17,879 nt of DNA from Verrucomicrobiota bacterium (GTDB lineage: Bacteria > Verrucomicrobiota > Verrucomicrobiia > Methylacidiphilales > Verrucolacustridaceae). The notes below the pieces were generated by a model. That model was given only the letters and a program-made list of their open reading frames with translations, did no database searches and was not told the DNA's origin. Every line of letters begins with the position of its first letter. Positions within the stretch are counted from its first letter, which is position 1. Shown piece after piece: positions 1 to 7,939 of the stretch. The stretch lies in the NCBI GenBank assembly GCA_010028775.1, contig RHAF01000019.1:1-17879 (forward strand), written 5' to 3'. The position numbers and the translations under genes are program-made.

Positions 1-1513
1 GCGTTGACGGGATCCAAAGCGTGGGCACGTTGCTGTACCAAGACTCCGCCCAGGGAAGGTCCGAGGACTGTAACTCGCCGGTCTCAAACCAGGACCGCAT
101 AAAGACGAAAATCGGGGGATAATTGGGTGGATAGGAAAAAGGCGGTGGTTCAGGCAGGGCCAATCGGGCGATGGTCGACCAACAGGCCAAGATTCCCGCG
201 AAACAGGCGAGCAACATGCCGAGAAGTTCAATTTGAAACTTCAGCCTTTCAATACAGACCCATAAGAATGCCGCGCCATAAACACAAGATACGGGCAACA
301 AAACAATGAGGATGGAGAGACCGGCCTGATCTTCCCCTCGAATCACAAAAGAGCAGGCCAGGATCAGTGCAAAGGCGACAAACCCCCAGATGCTTTTGCC
401 ATGGGTGGCGGATTTTAGGCGAAACGGGTGCATCAGGCTCACAACCGCCAGAAGACCCGCCAGGGTGGCCCCACAAAGCATCGGTCCTTTGGCCATGATC
501 ATGGAAAAACCCCGCAATACGGACCCGGTCAGGCGTCGCCAGACATCGGTCTTCTCGACGTCATAACTGAATGTTCGCCAGACCAGATTCCCCGGATAAT
601 TGGGGGAATCGGCGAGGAAAAATGCCCAATTCAGACCCAGGGGATTTCCCGTGACCTGCCACATCCTCCCCATCCAGGCCAAAGAAATCCCCAAGGGAAT
701 CAACGCACCCAGCCAAAGTGACCACTTTTGGGAGCGCAGACAAAAGGAGGAAACAAACAAGAACACCAAGCAGGGCCAGATTTGTATCAGTTGCACCAAA
801 GGGGCCAAGGCGATGACCCAACCGCAACAAAATGCCCTGAGATGCTCTTGTGCCGGGGAGAAATTCTCACCCCCGGAATCCTGGATCTGCAGGAGACCGC
901 AAAAAAGCCAGCCCGCCGCCGCATAAAGTAAAACCAGAAACGCACTACTCCCCCCCTGAATGGCCAGATCCCAAAGCGCGGAACTTCCCAGGAGAAAGAC
1001 AACCGCCAACACCCCGACCCCGAAATCAAATTGTCTGGCGCCCCACAAAAAAACCAGGAAGGCGCTCAATACAATCGCGGTCAGATTAAGCGCCAGGGGA
1101 ACATAATCCGGGGAATAAACGCGGAAGAATTTCACCTTCTCAGGCGGTATATCAAAGCTGATCACCCGCAGGGCTCTGCCCATGCGAAAGAGTCCGGACA
1201 ATATCGATGGGTAAAGCGGCGGCGTGAGGGTCTCGGGAAACTCGCTCAGGGATGGGGACTGGTTTCCATGCTTGGCACGGAGTTGCCAAAGAGCCAGGGG
1301 CCGGATGAATTGGGTGGTGAAGCCCTTGCCGGTGGCCAACTGACGGGCCTGTTGGGCCAAGTCCATGGCCTCCATGGTCCGGAGGCCGTTAAATTCCCGC
1401 AATCCAATCCAGGTCGTCAGGCCGGTGATGAAAAGGAAAAGCGCCGATCGGACCAACCAGACACGAATCGAACCGGCCTCCACCTCATAAACCCAATCCT
1501 GCAAAGTTCTCAT
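1..1513 (-). CDS. GT-C / glycosyltransferase family 39-like multi-pass membrane protein, 3' end cut by window edge
   Basis: The reverse strand is open from an ATG at 1513 to base 1, about 504 codons without a stop, so the C-terminus lies outside the window. A first hydrophobic helix (about residues 19-38) is followed by a conserved-looking loop holding MEAMD (E48, D51), GKGFTTQFIRP (62-72) and TPPLYP (97-102). Roughly eight more hydrophobic segments follow, and near the truncated end comes an aromatic PWAESWY stretch. An acidic first external loop and a PPLYP-type motif are typical of GT-C lipid-linked sugar transferases of the ArnT/PMT (GT39) kind, which glycosylate lipids or proteins on the outer face of the inner membrane. 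The exact substrate cannot be told. The ATG overlaps the TGA of the response regulator gene (ATGA, 1510-1513), so translation is probably coupled. The alternative is an uncharacterised membrane protein of the same fold. Confidence 0.72.
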   Translation of the reverse strand, partial: MRTLQDWVYEVEAGSIRVWLVRSALFLFITGLTTWIGLREFNGLRTMEAMDLAQQARQLATGKGFTTQFIRPLALWQLRAKHGNQSPSLSEFPETLTPPLYPSILSGLFRMGRALRVISFDIPPEKVKFFRVYSPDYVPLALNLTAIVLSAFLVFLWGARQFDFGVGVLAVVFLLGSSALWDLAIQGGSSAFLVLLYAAAGWLFCGLLQIQDSGGENFSPAQEHLRAFCCGWVIALAPLVQLIQIWPCLVFLFVSSFCLRSQKWSLWLGALIPLGISLAWMGRMWQVTGNPLGLNWAFFLADSPNYPGNLVWRTFSYDVEKTDVWRRLTGSVLRGFSMIMAKGPMLCGATLAGLLAVVSLMHPFRLKSATHGKSIWGFVAFALILACSFVIRGEDQAGLSILIVLLPVSCVYGAAFLWVCIERLKFQIELLGMLLACFAGILACWSTIARLALPEPPPFSYPPNYPPIFVFMRSWFETGELQSSDLPWAESWYSNVPTLWIPST

Positions 1514-2880
1514 CGTTTCGTTGAAATTCCTTTTTTGAATTCTGCCAATTTTCGGTGAAGAGTGCGACGACTAATTCCCAATTGTCTCGCCGCTTCGGTG
1601 ATATTTTGACCGGCACTTTCCAGGGCCGCCAAAATCGCCTCTTTTTCCAGATCCTCCAAACGGGTGGCCCGGGAAGCACCTCCCTGCCTAAATTTTGTCC
1701 CTAATTCGCGTATCCCGGGAGGCAAATCAGAAACCTCAACCTTGGATCCTTTGGCCATGACCACCCCATGCTCCACGGCGGTGCGGAGTTCCCGGATGTT
1801 TCCGGGCCACGAATAGGACGCAAATTGATCCAGGACACTGCGTGTGAATTCCAATCCTTGTTTCTTGTTTTCCTGGCTGAACTCCCTGAGGAAATGGTCA
1901 GCCAGAACCGGAATATCCTCCGCCCGATCTCGCAGGGGGGGGAGGTGGATCTGCACCACGCGGATCCGGAAAAAGAGGTCCTCGCGGAACCTTCCCTCCT
2001 TGACCATGCTCTCCAGATTTCTGTTGGTCGCCGCCACCAGACGGACATCCACTGGGATGGATTGGTTGCCACCGACCCGCTCAAGGGTTCTCTCCCCAAG
2101 CACCCGAAGCAACTTTATCTGGGTGGCCGCATCAATCTCACCGATTTCATCCAGAAAGAGGGTCCCACCTTGGGCCTGCTCAAAACGTCCCAGCCTCCGC
2201 TCCATTGCGCCGGTGAAAGCCCCCTTCTCATGTCCGAAAAGTTCACTCTCGAGCAGTTGGGGTGACAAAGCCGCGCAATGCACGGCCACAAACGGACCGG
2301 ACCTGCGGGAACTCAATCCATGAATAGCCCGGGCCACGAGCTCTTTGCCTGTTCCACTTTCCCCTTCAACCAGGACACTGGCCCTTGAGTCAGCCACCTG
2401 TTTGATCCGCTCGACGACCTCGTGCATCGCCGGGCAACGGCCAAGGATCCGCTCCAGACCGAACGTTTGCCCCAACTGTGCCTTGAGCCTGACATTTTCC
2501 TGCTCCACCCGCACGGACCGGACTGCACGCCGAAGCAGGATTTCCACCCTCTGCAAATCCAGCGGCTTGGTCACATAGTCGTACGCCCCCCTCCTCATGG
2601 CATCCACCGCCGTCTCCACCGATCCGTAAGCCGTCATCACCACACAGGGAATCGGTGGATCGGCCTGACGACATAATTCAAGAACCTGCATGCCGCTCTC
2701 ATTCCCCAAACGCAGATCGGTCAAGATTGCATCCATGGAGCTGTTTTCCATCAGGTTTTTCACCCCTTTGACATCTGCCGTGGTATATACCTCGAAGGTG
2801 TCTTCCAGAACCCTCCGCAAAGCATCGCGGGTGTTTTTTTCGTCATCCACCACCAGAAGGTTGGGCTTGTTTTCAGGCAT
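1510..2880 (-). CDS. NtrC-family sigma54-dependent response regulator
   Basis: 456 residues with the standard three-part layout. The receiver domain (about 5-120) has acidic VDDE at 11-14, the phosphoacceptor D55 in LTDLRL, T83 and K105 (YVTKPL). The central AAA+ domain (about 143-370) has Walker A GESGTGKE at 173-180, the sigma54-contacting GAFTGA loop at 220-225 and Walker B TLFLDE around 240-245. A C-terminal Fis-type helix-turn-helix (about 415-450) contains ITEAARQLGISRRTLHRKL. Family members hydrolyse ATP to open sigma54-RNA polymerase complexes, so an rpoN gene should exist elsewhere. The gene starts 9 nt after the histidine kinase stop, with a Shine-Dalgarno (GAGGG) overlapping that stop. 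The pair is therefore a cognate two-component system. The target genes are unknown; I saw no sigma54 promoter with correct GG-N10-GC spacing in the window. Confidence 0.95.
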   Translation of the reverse strand: MPENKPNLLVVDDEKNTRDALRRVLEDTFEVYTTADVKGVKNLMENSSMDAILTDLRLGNESGMQVLELCRQADPPIPCVVMTAYGSVETAVDAMRRGAYDYVTKPLDLQRVEILLRRAVRSVRVEQENVRLKAQLGQTFGLERILGRCPAMHEVVERIKQVADSRASVLVEGESGTGKELVARAIHGLSSRRSGPFVAVHCAALSPQLLESELFGHEKGAFTGAMERRLGRFEQAQGGTLFLDEIGEIDAATQIKLLRVLGERTLERVGGNQSIPVDVRLVAATNRNLESMVKEGRFREDLFFRIRVVQIHLPPLRDRAEDIPVLADHFLREFSQENKKQGLEFTRSVLDQFASYSWPGNIRELRTAVEHGVVMAKGSKVEVSDLPPGIRELGTKFRQGGASRATRLEDLEKEAILAALESAGQNITEAARQLGISRRTLHRKLAEFKKGISTKR

Positions 2881-2889
2881 CGAGATCCC

Positions 2890-4047
2890 TCAGACCGGAG
2901 CCGCTCTTTCCTCAAGAAGGTGGACCCGCGTTTCCATCAAGGGAATCCGGATTCGGACTATCGCCCCCTTCCCCGGGGAGCTCTCCAGATGCATGTCTCC
3001 CCCATGTTCACGAAGGATTCTTTGGACAATCATCAACCCAAGACCAGTCCCCTCGGTTCGGGTGGAGTAAAAGGGTTTTCCCAGATGTGGCAGATCTTTC
3101 GGCTGAATCCCGGGGCCGTTATCCCGGAACTCCCAAACCAAAGAGGATCCCTCTTTCCTCAAGATAACCCGGATCAAGCCCCCTTCCCCCGCAAACTGCA
3201 TCGCATTCCTCATCAGGTTGTAAATCGCCTGTTTCATCTGACCCCGATCCATCGGGACCCTGCCCAGGTCTTTGGCCATCTCCATCTCCAAAAGAATATT
3301 TCGGTCTTTCAACTCTCCACGAAGCGGTCCCACAGCCTCCTGCAATACCTCGCCCGGATCTTCGGGATATCGACGCAGGGGTTGGGGCCGAATGGCTCGC
3401 AGGAACTGGTGGATCAGTCCGTCCAGGCGGCGAATCTCCTGCTGGCATATCGCAATGGAATCTCGGATGTGGTCCTTGGTCCCCCCCTCCAATCCGCGAA
3501 GATCTTTCTCCATCACCTGCATTTGTAAATGCAGGCTGTTGAGAGGATTCCCGATCTCATGGGCCACTCCCGCCGCAAGCAGGGTCAGGGCTTCCACCTT
3601 GCCAACCTCCAACGCTTCTTCGGTTCGCTCTTTCTCCAGGGTGACATCATGAAAGATGGCCACATGCAGGTTCCCATTCACCTTTTCCACCAGGGGGACA
3701 AGGTAATAGTTGAGGATCCGTTTCTCGGGATAAGTCACCTCCAACACCCCGGAGGAGGTTCTGTTTTCCTGCAGGAGATGTTTCCAGTTCACCCCCTTGA
3801 GACTCCTCGCAAGGCTCCATCCACCCGCTCCCACATCCTCCGGAAGACCGAGGACTCGACCCGCCGCGCGGTTCCAATAGGTCAGACGGCCATCGCAGTC
3901 CACCACCGCCACGCCCTCCTGGAGGGTGTTGAAAATCTTTTCAAGAAAACCGCGATCCTCCGCCAAACGGGCCAAATGGGCCTGCATTTCGCCGGGATCG
4001 ACGCGCCCGGCCCGCTCCAAAAGTTTTTCCACGAACGACGTTTTCAT
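2890..4047 (-). CDS. Soluble PAS-domain sensor histidine kinase (NtrB-like)
   Basis: 385 residues with no transmembrane segment or signal peptide, so it should sense a cytoplasmic signal or partner. A PAS domain lies at about 33-138 (VAVVDCDGRLTYWNRAAG). It is followed by a HisKA dimerisation domain with the H-box VAHEIGNPLNSL, whose phosphoacceptor is H163. The C-terminal HATPase domain shows the N-box (NLMRNAMQFA), the G1 box DNGPGI and the G2 box GTGLGL. It should phosphorylate D55 of the response regulator encoded 9 nt downstream. It lies 19 nt after corA with a purine-rich ribosome site (GGGG/GGAG) before ATG. Nothing in the PAS domain, such as a haem or flavin motif, identifies its ligand from sequence alone. 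Confidence 0.94.
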   Translation of the reverse strand: MKTSFVEKLLERAGRVDPGEMQAHLARLAEDRGFLEKIFNTLQEGVAVVDCDGRLTYWNRAAGRVLGLPEDVGAGGWSLARSLKGVNWKHLLQENRTSSGVLEVTYPEKRILNYYLVPLVEKVNGNLHVAIFHDVTLEKERTEEALEVGKVEALTLLAAGVAHEIGNPLNSLHLQMQVMEKDLRGLEGGTKDHIRDSIAICQQEIRRLDGLIHQFLRAIRPQPLRRYPEDPGEVLQEAVGPLRGELKDRNILLEMEMAKDLGRVPMDRGQMKQAIYNLMRNAMQFAGEGGLIRVILRKEGSSLVWEFRDNGPGIQPKDLPHLGKPFYSTRTEGTGLGLMIVQRILREHGGDMHLESSPGKGAIVRIRIPLMETRVHLLEERAAPV

Positions 4048-4066
4048 CGCTCCGCCCCTACCCCCT

Positions 4067-5038
4067 TCAGAACCACTTTTTAAATTTCATCCATAGCCCC
4101 ATGCCGACCATCAGCGAGAGGGTGAGAGCCATCAGCCCGAGATAGGCATGGGGATGCTCCAGTTCCGGCATATGGCGGAAATTCATCCCGTACCATGATC
4201 CCACCACCACCGGTGGAATGGTGATGGCGGTCAACGCTGTCAACACCTTGATCCCCTCGTTCGCCTCGTGGGCGGAGCGATTGGTGTAGACGTCGAACGC
4301 CACCATCATCCGGTCATTGCATCCTTGCAGGCGTTCGTCCACCTGGGTCATGGCATCCTGCACATCGCGGAAATACGGCAGGGTCATTGCCCGGATCAGC
4401 TTTGACTCCCCCCTCGTCAAACGGGCGATGACCTCGCGTTGGGGTCGCAGAGCCTGGCGCAGGCTCGAAAGACGGCGCCGGGCGCGCAGGATCCGCTTGG
4501 AAAGATCCTCCTTCCCCACGCCGGAGAGCGCCTTTTCCTCCACATCCTCCATGTCCTCGGTCAATCCCTCGACCACTGGTAGGTAGGAATCCGCCAATTG
4601 ATCCAGAAGCTGGTGTGCCAACCGGTCTGCGGCACGGACCGGTTGCCCCGTCCCCTTAAGGAGCCTCTCCTTGATCAGGGATACCCCGGCGATGGGTTCC
4701 CGATGAAAGGTCACCACAAACTCCTTCCCGAGGAAGAGGTTGAGCTCCGATATCTTGAGGGTTTTCTCCGAGGTGATGGCCACGCTGTGCATGATCATGA
4801 AGAGGTAATCCTCATAATCCTCCAGCTTGGGAAGCTCGCTCAAAGTCACACAATCCTCGATCGCCAGCGGGTGGAATTCAAAAAGCAACTCAAGCACCTC
4901 CTTGGTCTCCTCCGGCGTCGGCGCGGTTAGGTCGATCCACAGGATCAGACCCTTGTCGGCCCGGGCCAGGCGCAACGCCTCACGTTCCAGGTTGTGACCC
5001 ACCTGGCGACCCTCATTGAAGACAAACGACTCGATCAC
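4067..5038 (-). CDS. corA: CorA-family magnesium/divalent metal channel
   Basis: 323 residues. The N-terminal soluble domain (1-about 255) has a long charged helix typical of the CorA funnel. Two C-terminal transmembrane helices follow, with the signature YGMNF at 283-287 and MPEL just after it in the periplasmic loop. The protein ends with the usual basic tail (KFKKWF). CorA pentamers carry Mg2+, and some also Co2+ or Ni2+, into the cytoplasm. The start is a GTG. A -10-like GATAAT ends 6 nt before it, and no strong Shine-Dalgarno is present (an AGGG lies 11 nt away). It is the first gene of the minus-strand group that continues into the histidine kinase and regulator, which makes metal or envelope status a possible input. 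That link is inference only. Confidence 0.93.
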   Translation of the reverse strand: MIESFVFNEGRQVGHNLEREALRLARADKGLILWIDLTAPTPEETKEVLELLFEFHPLAIEDCVTLSELPKLEDYEDYLFMIMHSVAITSEKTLKISELNLFLGKEFVVTFHREPIAGVSLIKERLLKGTGQPVRAADRLAHQLLDQLADSYLPVVEGLTEDMEDVEEKALSGVGKEDLSKRILRARRRLSSLRQALRPQREVIARLTRGESKLIRAMTLPYFRDVQDAMTQVDERLQGCNDRMMVAFDVYTNRSAHEANEGIKVLTALTAITIPPVVVGSWYGMNFRHMPELEHPHAYLGLMALTLSLMVGMGLWMKFKKWF

Positions 5039-5044
5039 CGCTTG

Positions 5045-5074
5045 ATTATCCCTATTTCAAGCACTTCCGTCCAA
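5045..5074 (-). promoter_or_regulatory. Candidate sigma70-type promoter of corA, leaderless layout
   Basis: Read on the minus strand: TTGGAC (5074-5069), an 18-nt spacer, GATAAT (5050-5045), then only 6 nt to the GTG of corA. A start site about 7 nt after the -10 would fall on or next to the start codon. The match was found by eye. Confidence 0.5.
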
Positions 5075-5118
5075 AGCTTTTCCACCCTTTCGCGCCTCGA
5101 TTTCATCTCAGGTTGCTG

Positions 5119-5124
5119 TAGGTT
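5119..5124 (+). promoter_or_regulatory. Candidate -10 element of gpmI
   Basis: TAGGTT sits 6 nt before the GTG start of gpmI. I see no convincing -35 hexamer at 16-18 nt. A short AGG lies inside the hexamer, so a weak ribosome site is the competing reading. Confidence 0.3.
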
Positions 5125-5130
5125 CTTGAG

Positions 5131-6678
5131 GTGAAAAAACCTGTCCTGCTGCTCATCCGCGATGGCTGGGGAATCAATCCGGCAGGCAGAACCGGGGCCG
5201 AATTGCAGGGGGACGCCACGCTTCTGGCAAATACCCCGGTCCATGACCGCCTTTACCGCACCTATCCGGGTTCCCGTCTGAAGGCCAGCGGTCTGGTGGT
5301 CGGACTGCCGGAGGGACAAATGGGCAACTCCGAAGTGGGTCACTTGAATTTGGGTGCCGGACGGGTGGTCTATCAGGAACTGACCCGGATCAATCTCGCC
5401 ATCGATGACGGGTCCCTGTCCCGGGATCCCACCCTGCAGGATGCCCTCTCCTCCGCCGCAGGGAAACGGCTGCATTTTATCGGCCTGGTCTCCGACGGCG
5501 GCGTTCATTCCCATCTCGATCATCTCTTGGCTCTTCTCGGCATCGCCGGCCGTACCGGATCCGCGGAAATTTACGTGCACGCCATCACCGATGGTCGCGA
5601 CTGCTCCCCCACCTCCGGGCGTGAGTTCCTCCGTAAACTGGAACGGACCATCTCCCATACCCCAAAAGCCCGTCTGGCCACCGTCATCGGCCGCTACTTT
5701 GCCATGGATCGTGACAAGCGCTGGGAGAGGGTCCAGCTCGCCCATGATCTCTTTCTTGAGGGCCGGGGAACTCCCGCCTCGGGCGGCGAATCGGCCCTTT
5801 CCGAATCCTACTCCTCGGGAATCACCGACGAGTTTGTCAAACCCGTGATTCTGCCGGGAATCTCCGGTCCCGTTATCCGTGACGGGGATGTTCTCTTTTT
5901 CTTCAATTTCCGCGCGGACCGGATGCGGCAAATTGTCCGCTCATTCGCGGATCCCTCATTCGAATTCTTCCCAACCTCCCGCAGGCCCAAGACCCGGATC
6001 TATACCCTGACACCGTATGAGAGCGATTTTGCCGCTCTCGGGATCCGGCATTTATTCTCCCCGGTCGTCATGAAAGACCTTCTTGGGGAGGTCGTCGCCG
6101 CCCACGGTCTTACCCAGGTGCGCATGGCAGAAACCGAAAAATATCCCCACGTCACCTATTTCTTCAATGGTGGCAAGGAAACGCCCAACCCACGGGAGGA
6201 ACGCGTCATGGTTCCCTCTCCCAAAGTCGCCACCTACGACCTACAGCCGGAAATGAGCGCCCTGCCGTTAACCGATCTCGTGGTGGAGCGAATCTCCAAA
6301 GGTCTGGACGACCTTATCATCCTCAACTTTGCCAATCCCGACATGGTGGGGCACACCGGGGTGCTCACCGCCGGCATCCGGGCGGTGGAAACCATCGATG
6401 CATGCGTTGGCAGGATTCTGGGAAGCTTGGGCAGGGTGGGGGGAAAAGCCCTGGTCACCGCCGATCACGGCAACTGCGAACAGATGAAAGAACCGGATGG
6501 CTCCCCTCATACCGCCCATACAACCAATTTGGTTCACTGCCTCTACGTGGGTTCCGATTCCGGACAATATCGGATGGACGATGGAATCCTGGCGGACGTG
6601 GCTCCCACCCTTCTTGGGATGTTGGGTCTACCTAAGCCGGAGGCCATGACCGGCTCCTCCCTCCTCCGCAAGGCTTGA
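5131..6678 (+). CDS. gpmI: 2,3-bisphosphoglycerate-independent phosphoglycerate mutase
   Basis: 515 residues, the usual family length. It interconverts 3- and 2-phosphoglycerate in glycolysis and gluconeogenesis in the cytoplasm, using two Mn2+ ions and a phosphoserine intermediate. D11 lies in the N-terminal RDGWG. The nucleophile S67 lies in QMGNSEVGHLNLGAGR. Further family motifs are TDGRD with SPTSGREF, GRYFAMDRDKRW, FNFRADRMRQI, the metal-site MVGHTG, TADHGNCE, and a His in SPHTAHTTNLV. The residue before the catalytic Asp is Arg rather than the hydrophobic residue of the Bacillus-type enzyme, and the following stretch is longer than usual. The start is GTG, upstream of which no other start gives the beta strand KKPVLLLIRDG. 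The HAD gene overlaps its stop by 4 nt. Confidence 0.96.
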   Translation: MKKPVLLLIRDGWGINPAGRTGAELQGDATLLANTPVHDRLYRTYPGSRLKASGLVVGLPEGQMGNSEVGHLNLGAGRVVYQELTRINLAIDDGSLSRDPTLQDALSSAAGKRLHFIGLVSDGGVHSHLDHLLALLGIAGRTGSAEIYVHAITDGRDCSPTSGREFLRKLERTISHTPKARLATVIGRYFAMDRDKRWERVQLAHDLFLEGRGTPASGGESALSESYSSGITDEFVKPVILPGISGPVIRDGDVLFFFNFRADRMRQIVRSFADPSFEFFPTSRRPKTRIYTLTPYESDFAALGIRHLFSPVVMKDLLGEVVAAHGLTQVRMAETEKYPHVTYFFNGGKETPNPREERVMVPSPKVATYDLQPEMSALPLTDLVVERISKGLDDLIILNFANPDMVGHTGVLTAGIRAVETIDACVGRILGSLGRVGGKALVTADHGNCEQMKEPDGSPHTAHTTNLVHCLYVGSDSGQYRMDDGILADVAPTLLGMLGLPKPEAMTGSSLLRKA

Positions 6679-7427
6679 GCACCTCCCCAGAGCATCCGAT
6701 TGCGAAGAGGTTGAGCGGTTGGGCAGTCTTTGACCTCGACGGAACACTCGCCGATTCGCTTTCCGACATCTCCCTCGCCCTCTCCAAGGTCTTAAGGAGA
6801 CACCACCGCAATTCCCTCTCACTTGAGGAGACAAAGAAGCTGGTTGGAAAAGGCCCAAGGACTTTGGTGGAGAGAGCTTGGCTGGCCACCGGCGAGCCGG
6901 CATCCGAGGAACAGGCAAGGGAACTGACCGGGGAGTACCTGCTGGAGTACCGGTCGAACCCCAAGGGAGGAACCCGTGCCTTTCCCGGAATTCATGAGGG
7001 CCTGCGCCGGCTCTTTTCCCTTGGATGGAGTCTCGGCCTATGCACCAACAAGGACGGCCGGGCCGCCCGGTTTTTGGTGGAGGAACTTGGATGGGAAAAG
7101 TGGATCCGGGTGGTCGTCAGCGGGGAGGAGACAACGCGCAAGCCCGATCCCCTGCCGTTGCGGTTGGCCTTAAGAAGAATGAAAGCCCCGCCAGGTCGCC
7201 ATCTTTTCATTGGGGACAGCGAGGTGGACCTTCAGACGGCCCGTAATGCCCGTGTGGAAGGGGTTTTTCTCAGTCATGGATACGGGGAATTTGGCTCCGT
7301 AAGCAGGGATGGGATGCACCACATGGGAACAGCCGCGGAATTGTTTTCCTGGATGGCCCGCGCGGGACCCCGCCCTGCCTCTGCCCCTCCAAGAAGCGGG
7401 TTCGCCAAACTTCCCGGGAATTTCTAG
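6675..7427 (+). CDS. HAD-superfamily phosphatase, phosphoglycolate phosphatase-like
   Basis: 250 residues with all four HAD motifs. Motif I is FDLDGTLADS (nucleophile D20, acid/base D22), motif II LCTNKDG (T124), motif III TRKPDP (K156) and motif IV FIGDSEVD (D181, D185). A helical cap lies between motifs I and II (about 35-100). This arrangement is that of the Gph/beta-phosphoglucomutase branch, where phosphoglycolate phosphatase is the likeliest activity, but substrates in this family cannot be read from sequence. The chosen start is TTG at 6675, forming a TTGA overlap with the gpmI stop and preceded by AAGG. A second in-frame TTG twelve codons later is possible. The last 20 residues are proline- and arginine-rich and look like an unstructured tail. 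Confidence 0.88.
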   Translation: MSTSPEHPIAKRLSGWAVFDLDGTLADSLSDISLALSKVLRRHHRNSLSLEETKKLVGKGPRTLVERAWLATGEPASEEQARELTGEYLLEYRSNPKGGTRAFPGIHEGLRRLFSLGWSLGLCTNKDGRAARFLVEELGWEKWIRVVVSGEETTRKPDPLPLRLALRRMKAPPGRHLFIGDSEVDLQTARNARVEGVFLSHGYGEFGSVSRDGMHHMGTAAELFSWMARAGPRPASAPPRSGFAKLPGNF

Positions 7428-7440
7428 ATTCATCTCCAAC

Positions 7441-7893
7441 ATGAAAAAGATCCAGAACGAGAAAAGTTCCTCAGTCCACTCGGTTCTTGCCATGACAGCC
7501 AACGAAATACGAATCGAACAGGCCGAGCGAAGACTCTATGCCATTCTGGATCGGCAAAACCGTCTGATCGAGGGTCTAATGAAAGCCATCAAACCTGATG
7601 ATCTCGACGAGGATCTCCAAAAGAATTTCAAGGAAACAAACGGAATGCTGGATGACTGCTTTTGGCAGTTTCTCGGCCCCCTCGAACCGGGGGATCGTGT
7701 GGTTTCAGCCTATGACGAGCAAATGCGCGAGGGAACCATCGTGGAGATCCAAAAGGTGTCCTCCCACAAGGACTACGGTTCGGCGGTGGTGGATTTTCCC
7801 GGCGAATCGGCGAAAACCATGGATGTTTGGGAATTGGTCAAAGTCCGAGGTCCCGTTCTCCCGGTTGACACAGTCGTTCCTGGACCGAATTAA
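7441..7893 (+). CDS. Small hypothetical protein: helical N-terminus plus SH3-like barrel
   Basis: 150 residues if started at ATG 7441; a second in-frame ATG at 7492 would give 133. I do not recognise the family. The N-terminal half (about 18-80) is charged and helical, with heptad-like spacing (ANEIRIEQAERRLYAILDRQ). The C-terminal half (about 82-140) begins EPGDRVVSAYDEQMREGTI and reads as short beta strands of the Tudor/KOW/SH3-like kind (GTIVEIQKV, SAVVDFPG, VWELVKV). No signal peptide or membrane helix is present. It begins 13 nt after the HAD gene and lacks a clear Shine-Dalgarno. TAGATT at 7425-7430 could be a -10 of its own. Codon usage and the continuous frame argue that it is real. 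It could bind nucleic acid or a protein partner, but nothing shows which. Confidence 0.7.
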   Translation: MKKIQNEKSSSVHSVLAMTANEIRIEQAERRLYAILDRQNRLIEGLMKAIKPDDLDEDLQKNFKETNGMLDDCFWQFLGPLEPGDRVVSAYDEQMREGTIVEIQKVSSHKDYGSAVVDFPGESAKTMDVWELVKVRGPVLPVDTVVPGPN

Positions 7894-7939
7894 GAGGGTT
7901 GGGACCAGAACGGGGATCTCTGAACCGCCCGCCGCGGCA

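Noticed and set aside
1273..1286. TGGCAC-N4-TTGC, close to a sigma54 promoter, also part of a TTGGCA/TGCCAA dyad
   Set aside because: GG to GC spacing is 9 rather than 10, and the site lies inside the GT-C coding sequence, pointing at no gene start.
1031..1558. 175-codon plus-strand ORF at the left end
   Set aside because: It is opposite the open GT-C frame, which has clear membrane helices. The plus-strand translation is charged low-complexity sequence.
1768..2265. 165-codon plus-strand ORF opposite the sigma54 regulator
   Set aside because: The regulator's AAA+ motifs occupy the other strand continuously.
5035..5931. 298-codon minus-strand ORF opposite gpmI
   Set aside because: gpmI is unmistakable across this stretch. 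The antisense product is glycine-rich without recognisable motifs, as expected from high-GC third-position bias.
7852..7914. 8-bp inverted repeat CCCGTTCT / AGAACGGG around the stop of the small orphan gene
   Set aside because: The loop is 47 nt and no U-tract follows, so it is not a credible terminator; probably chance.
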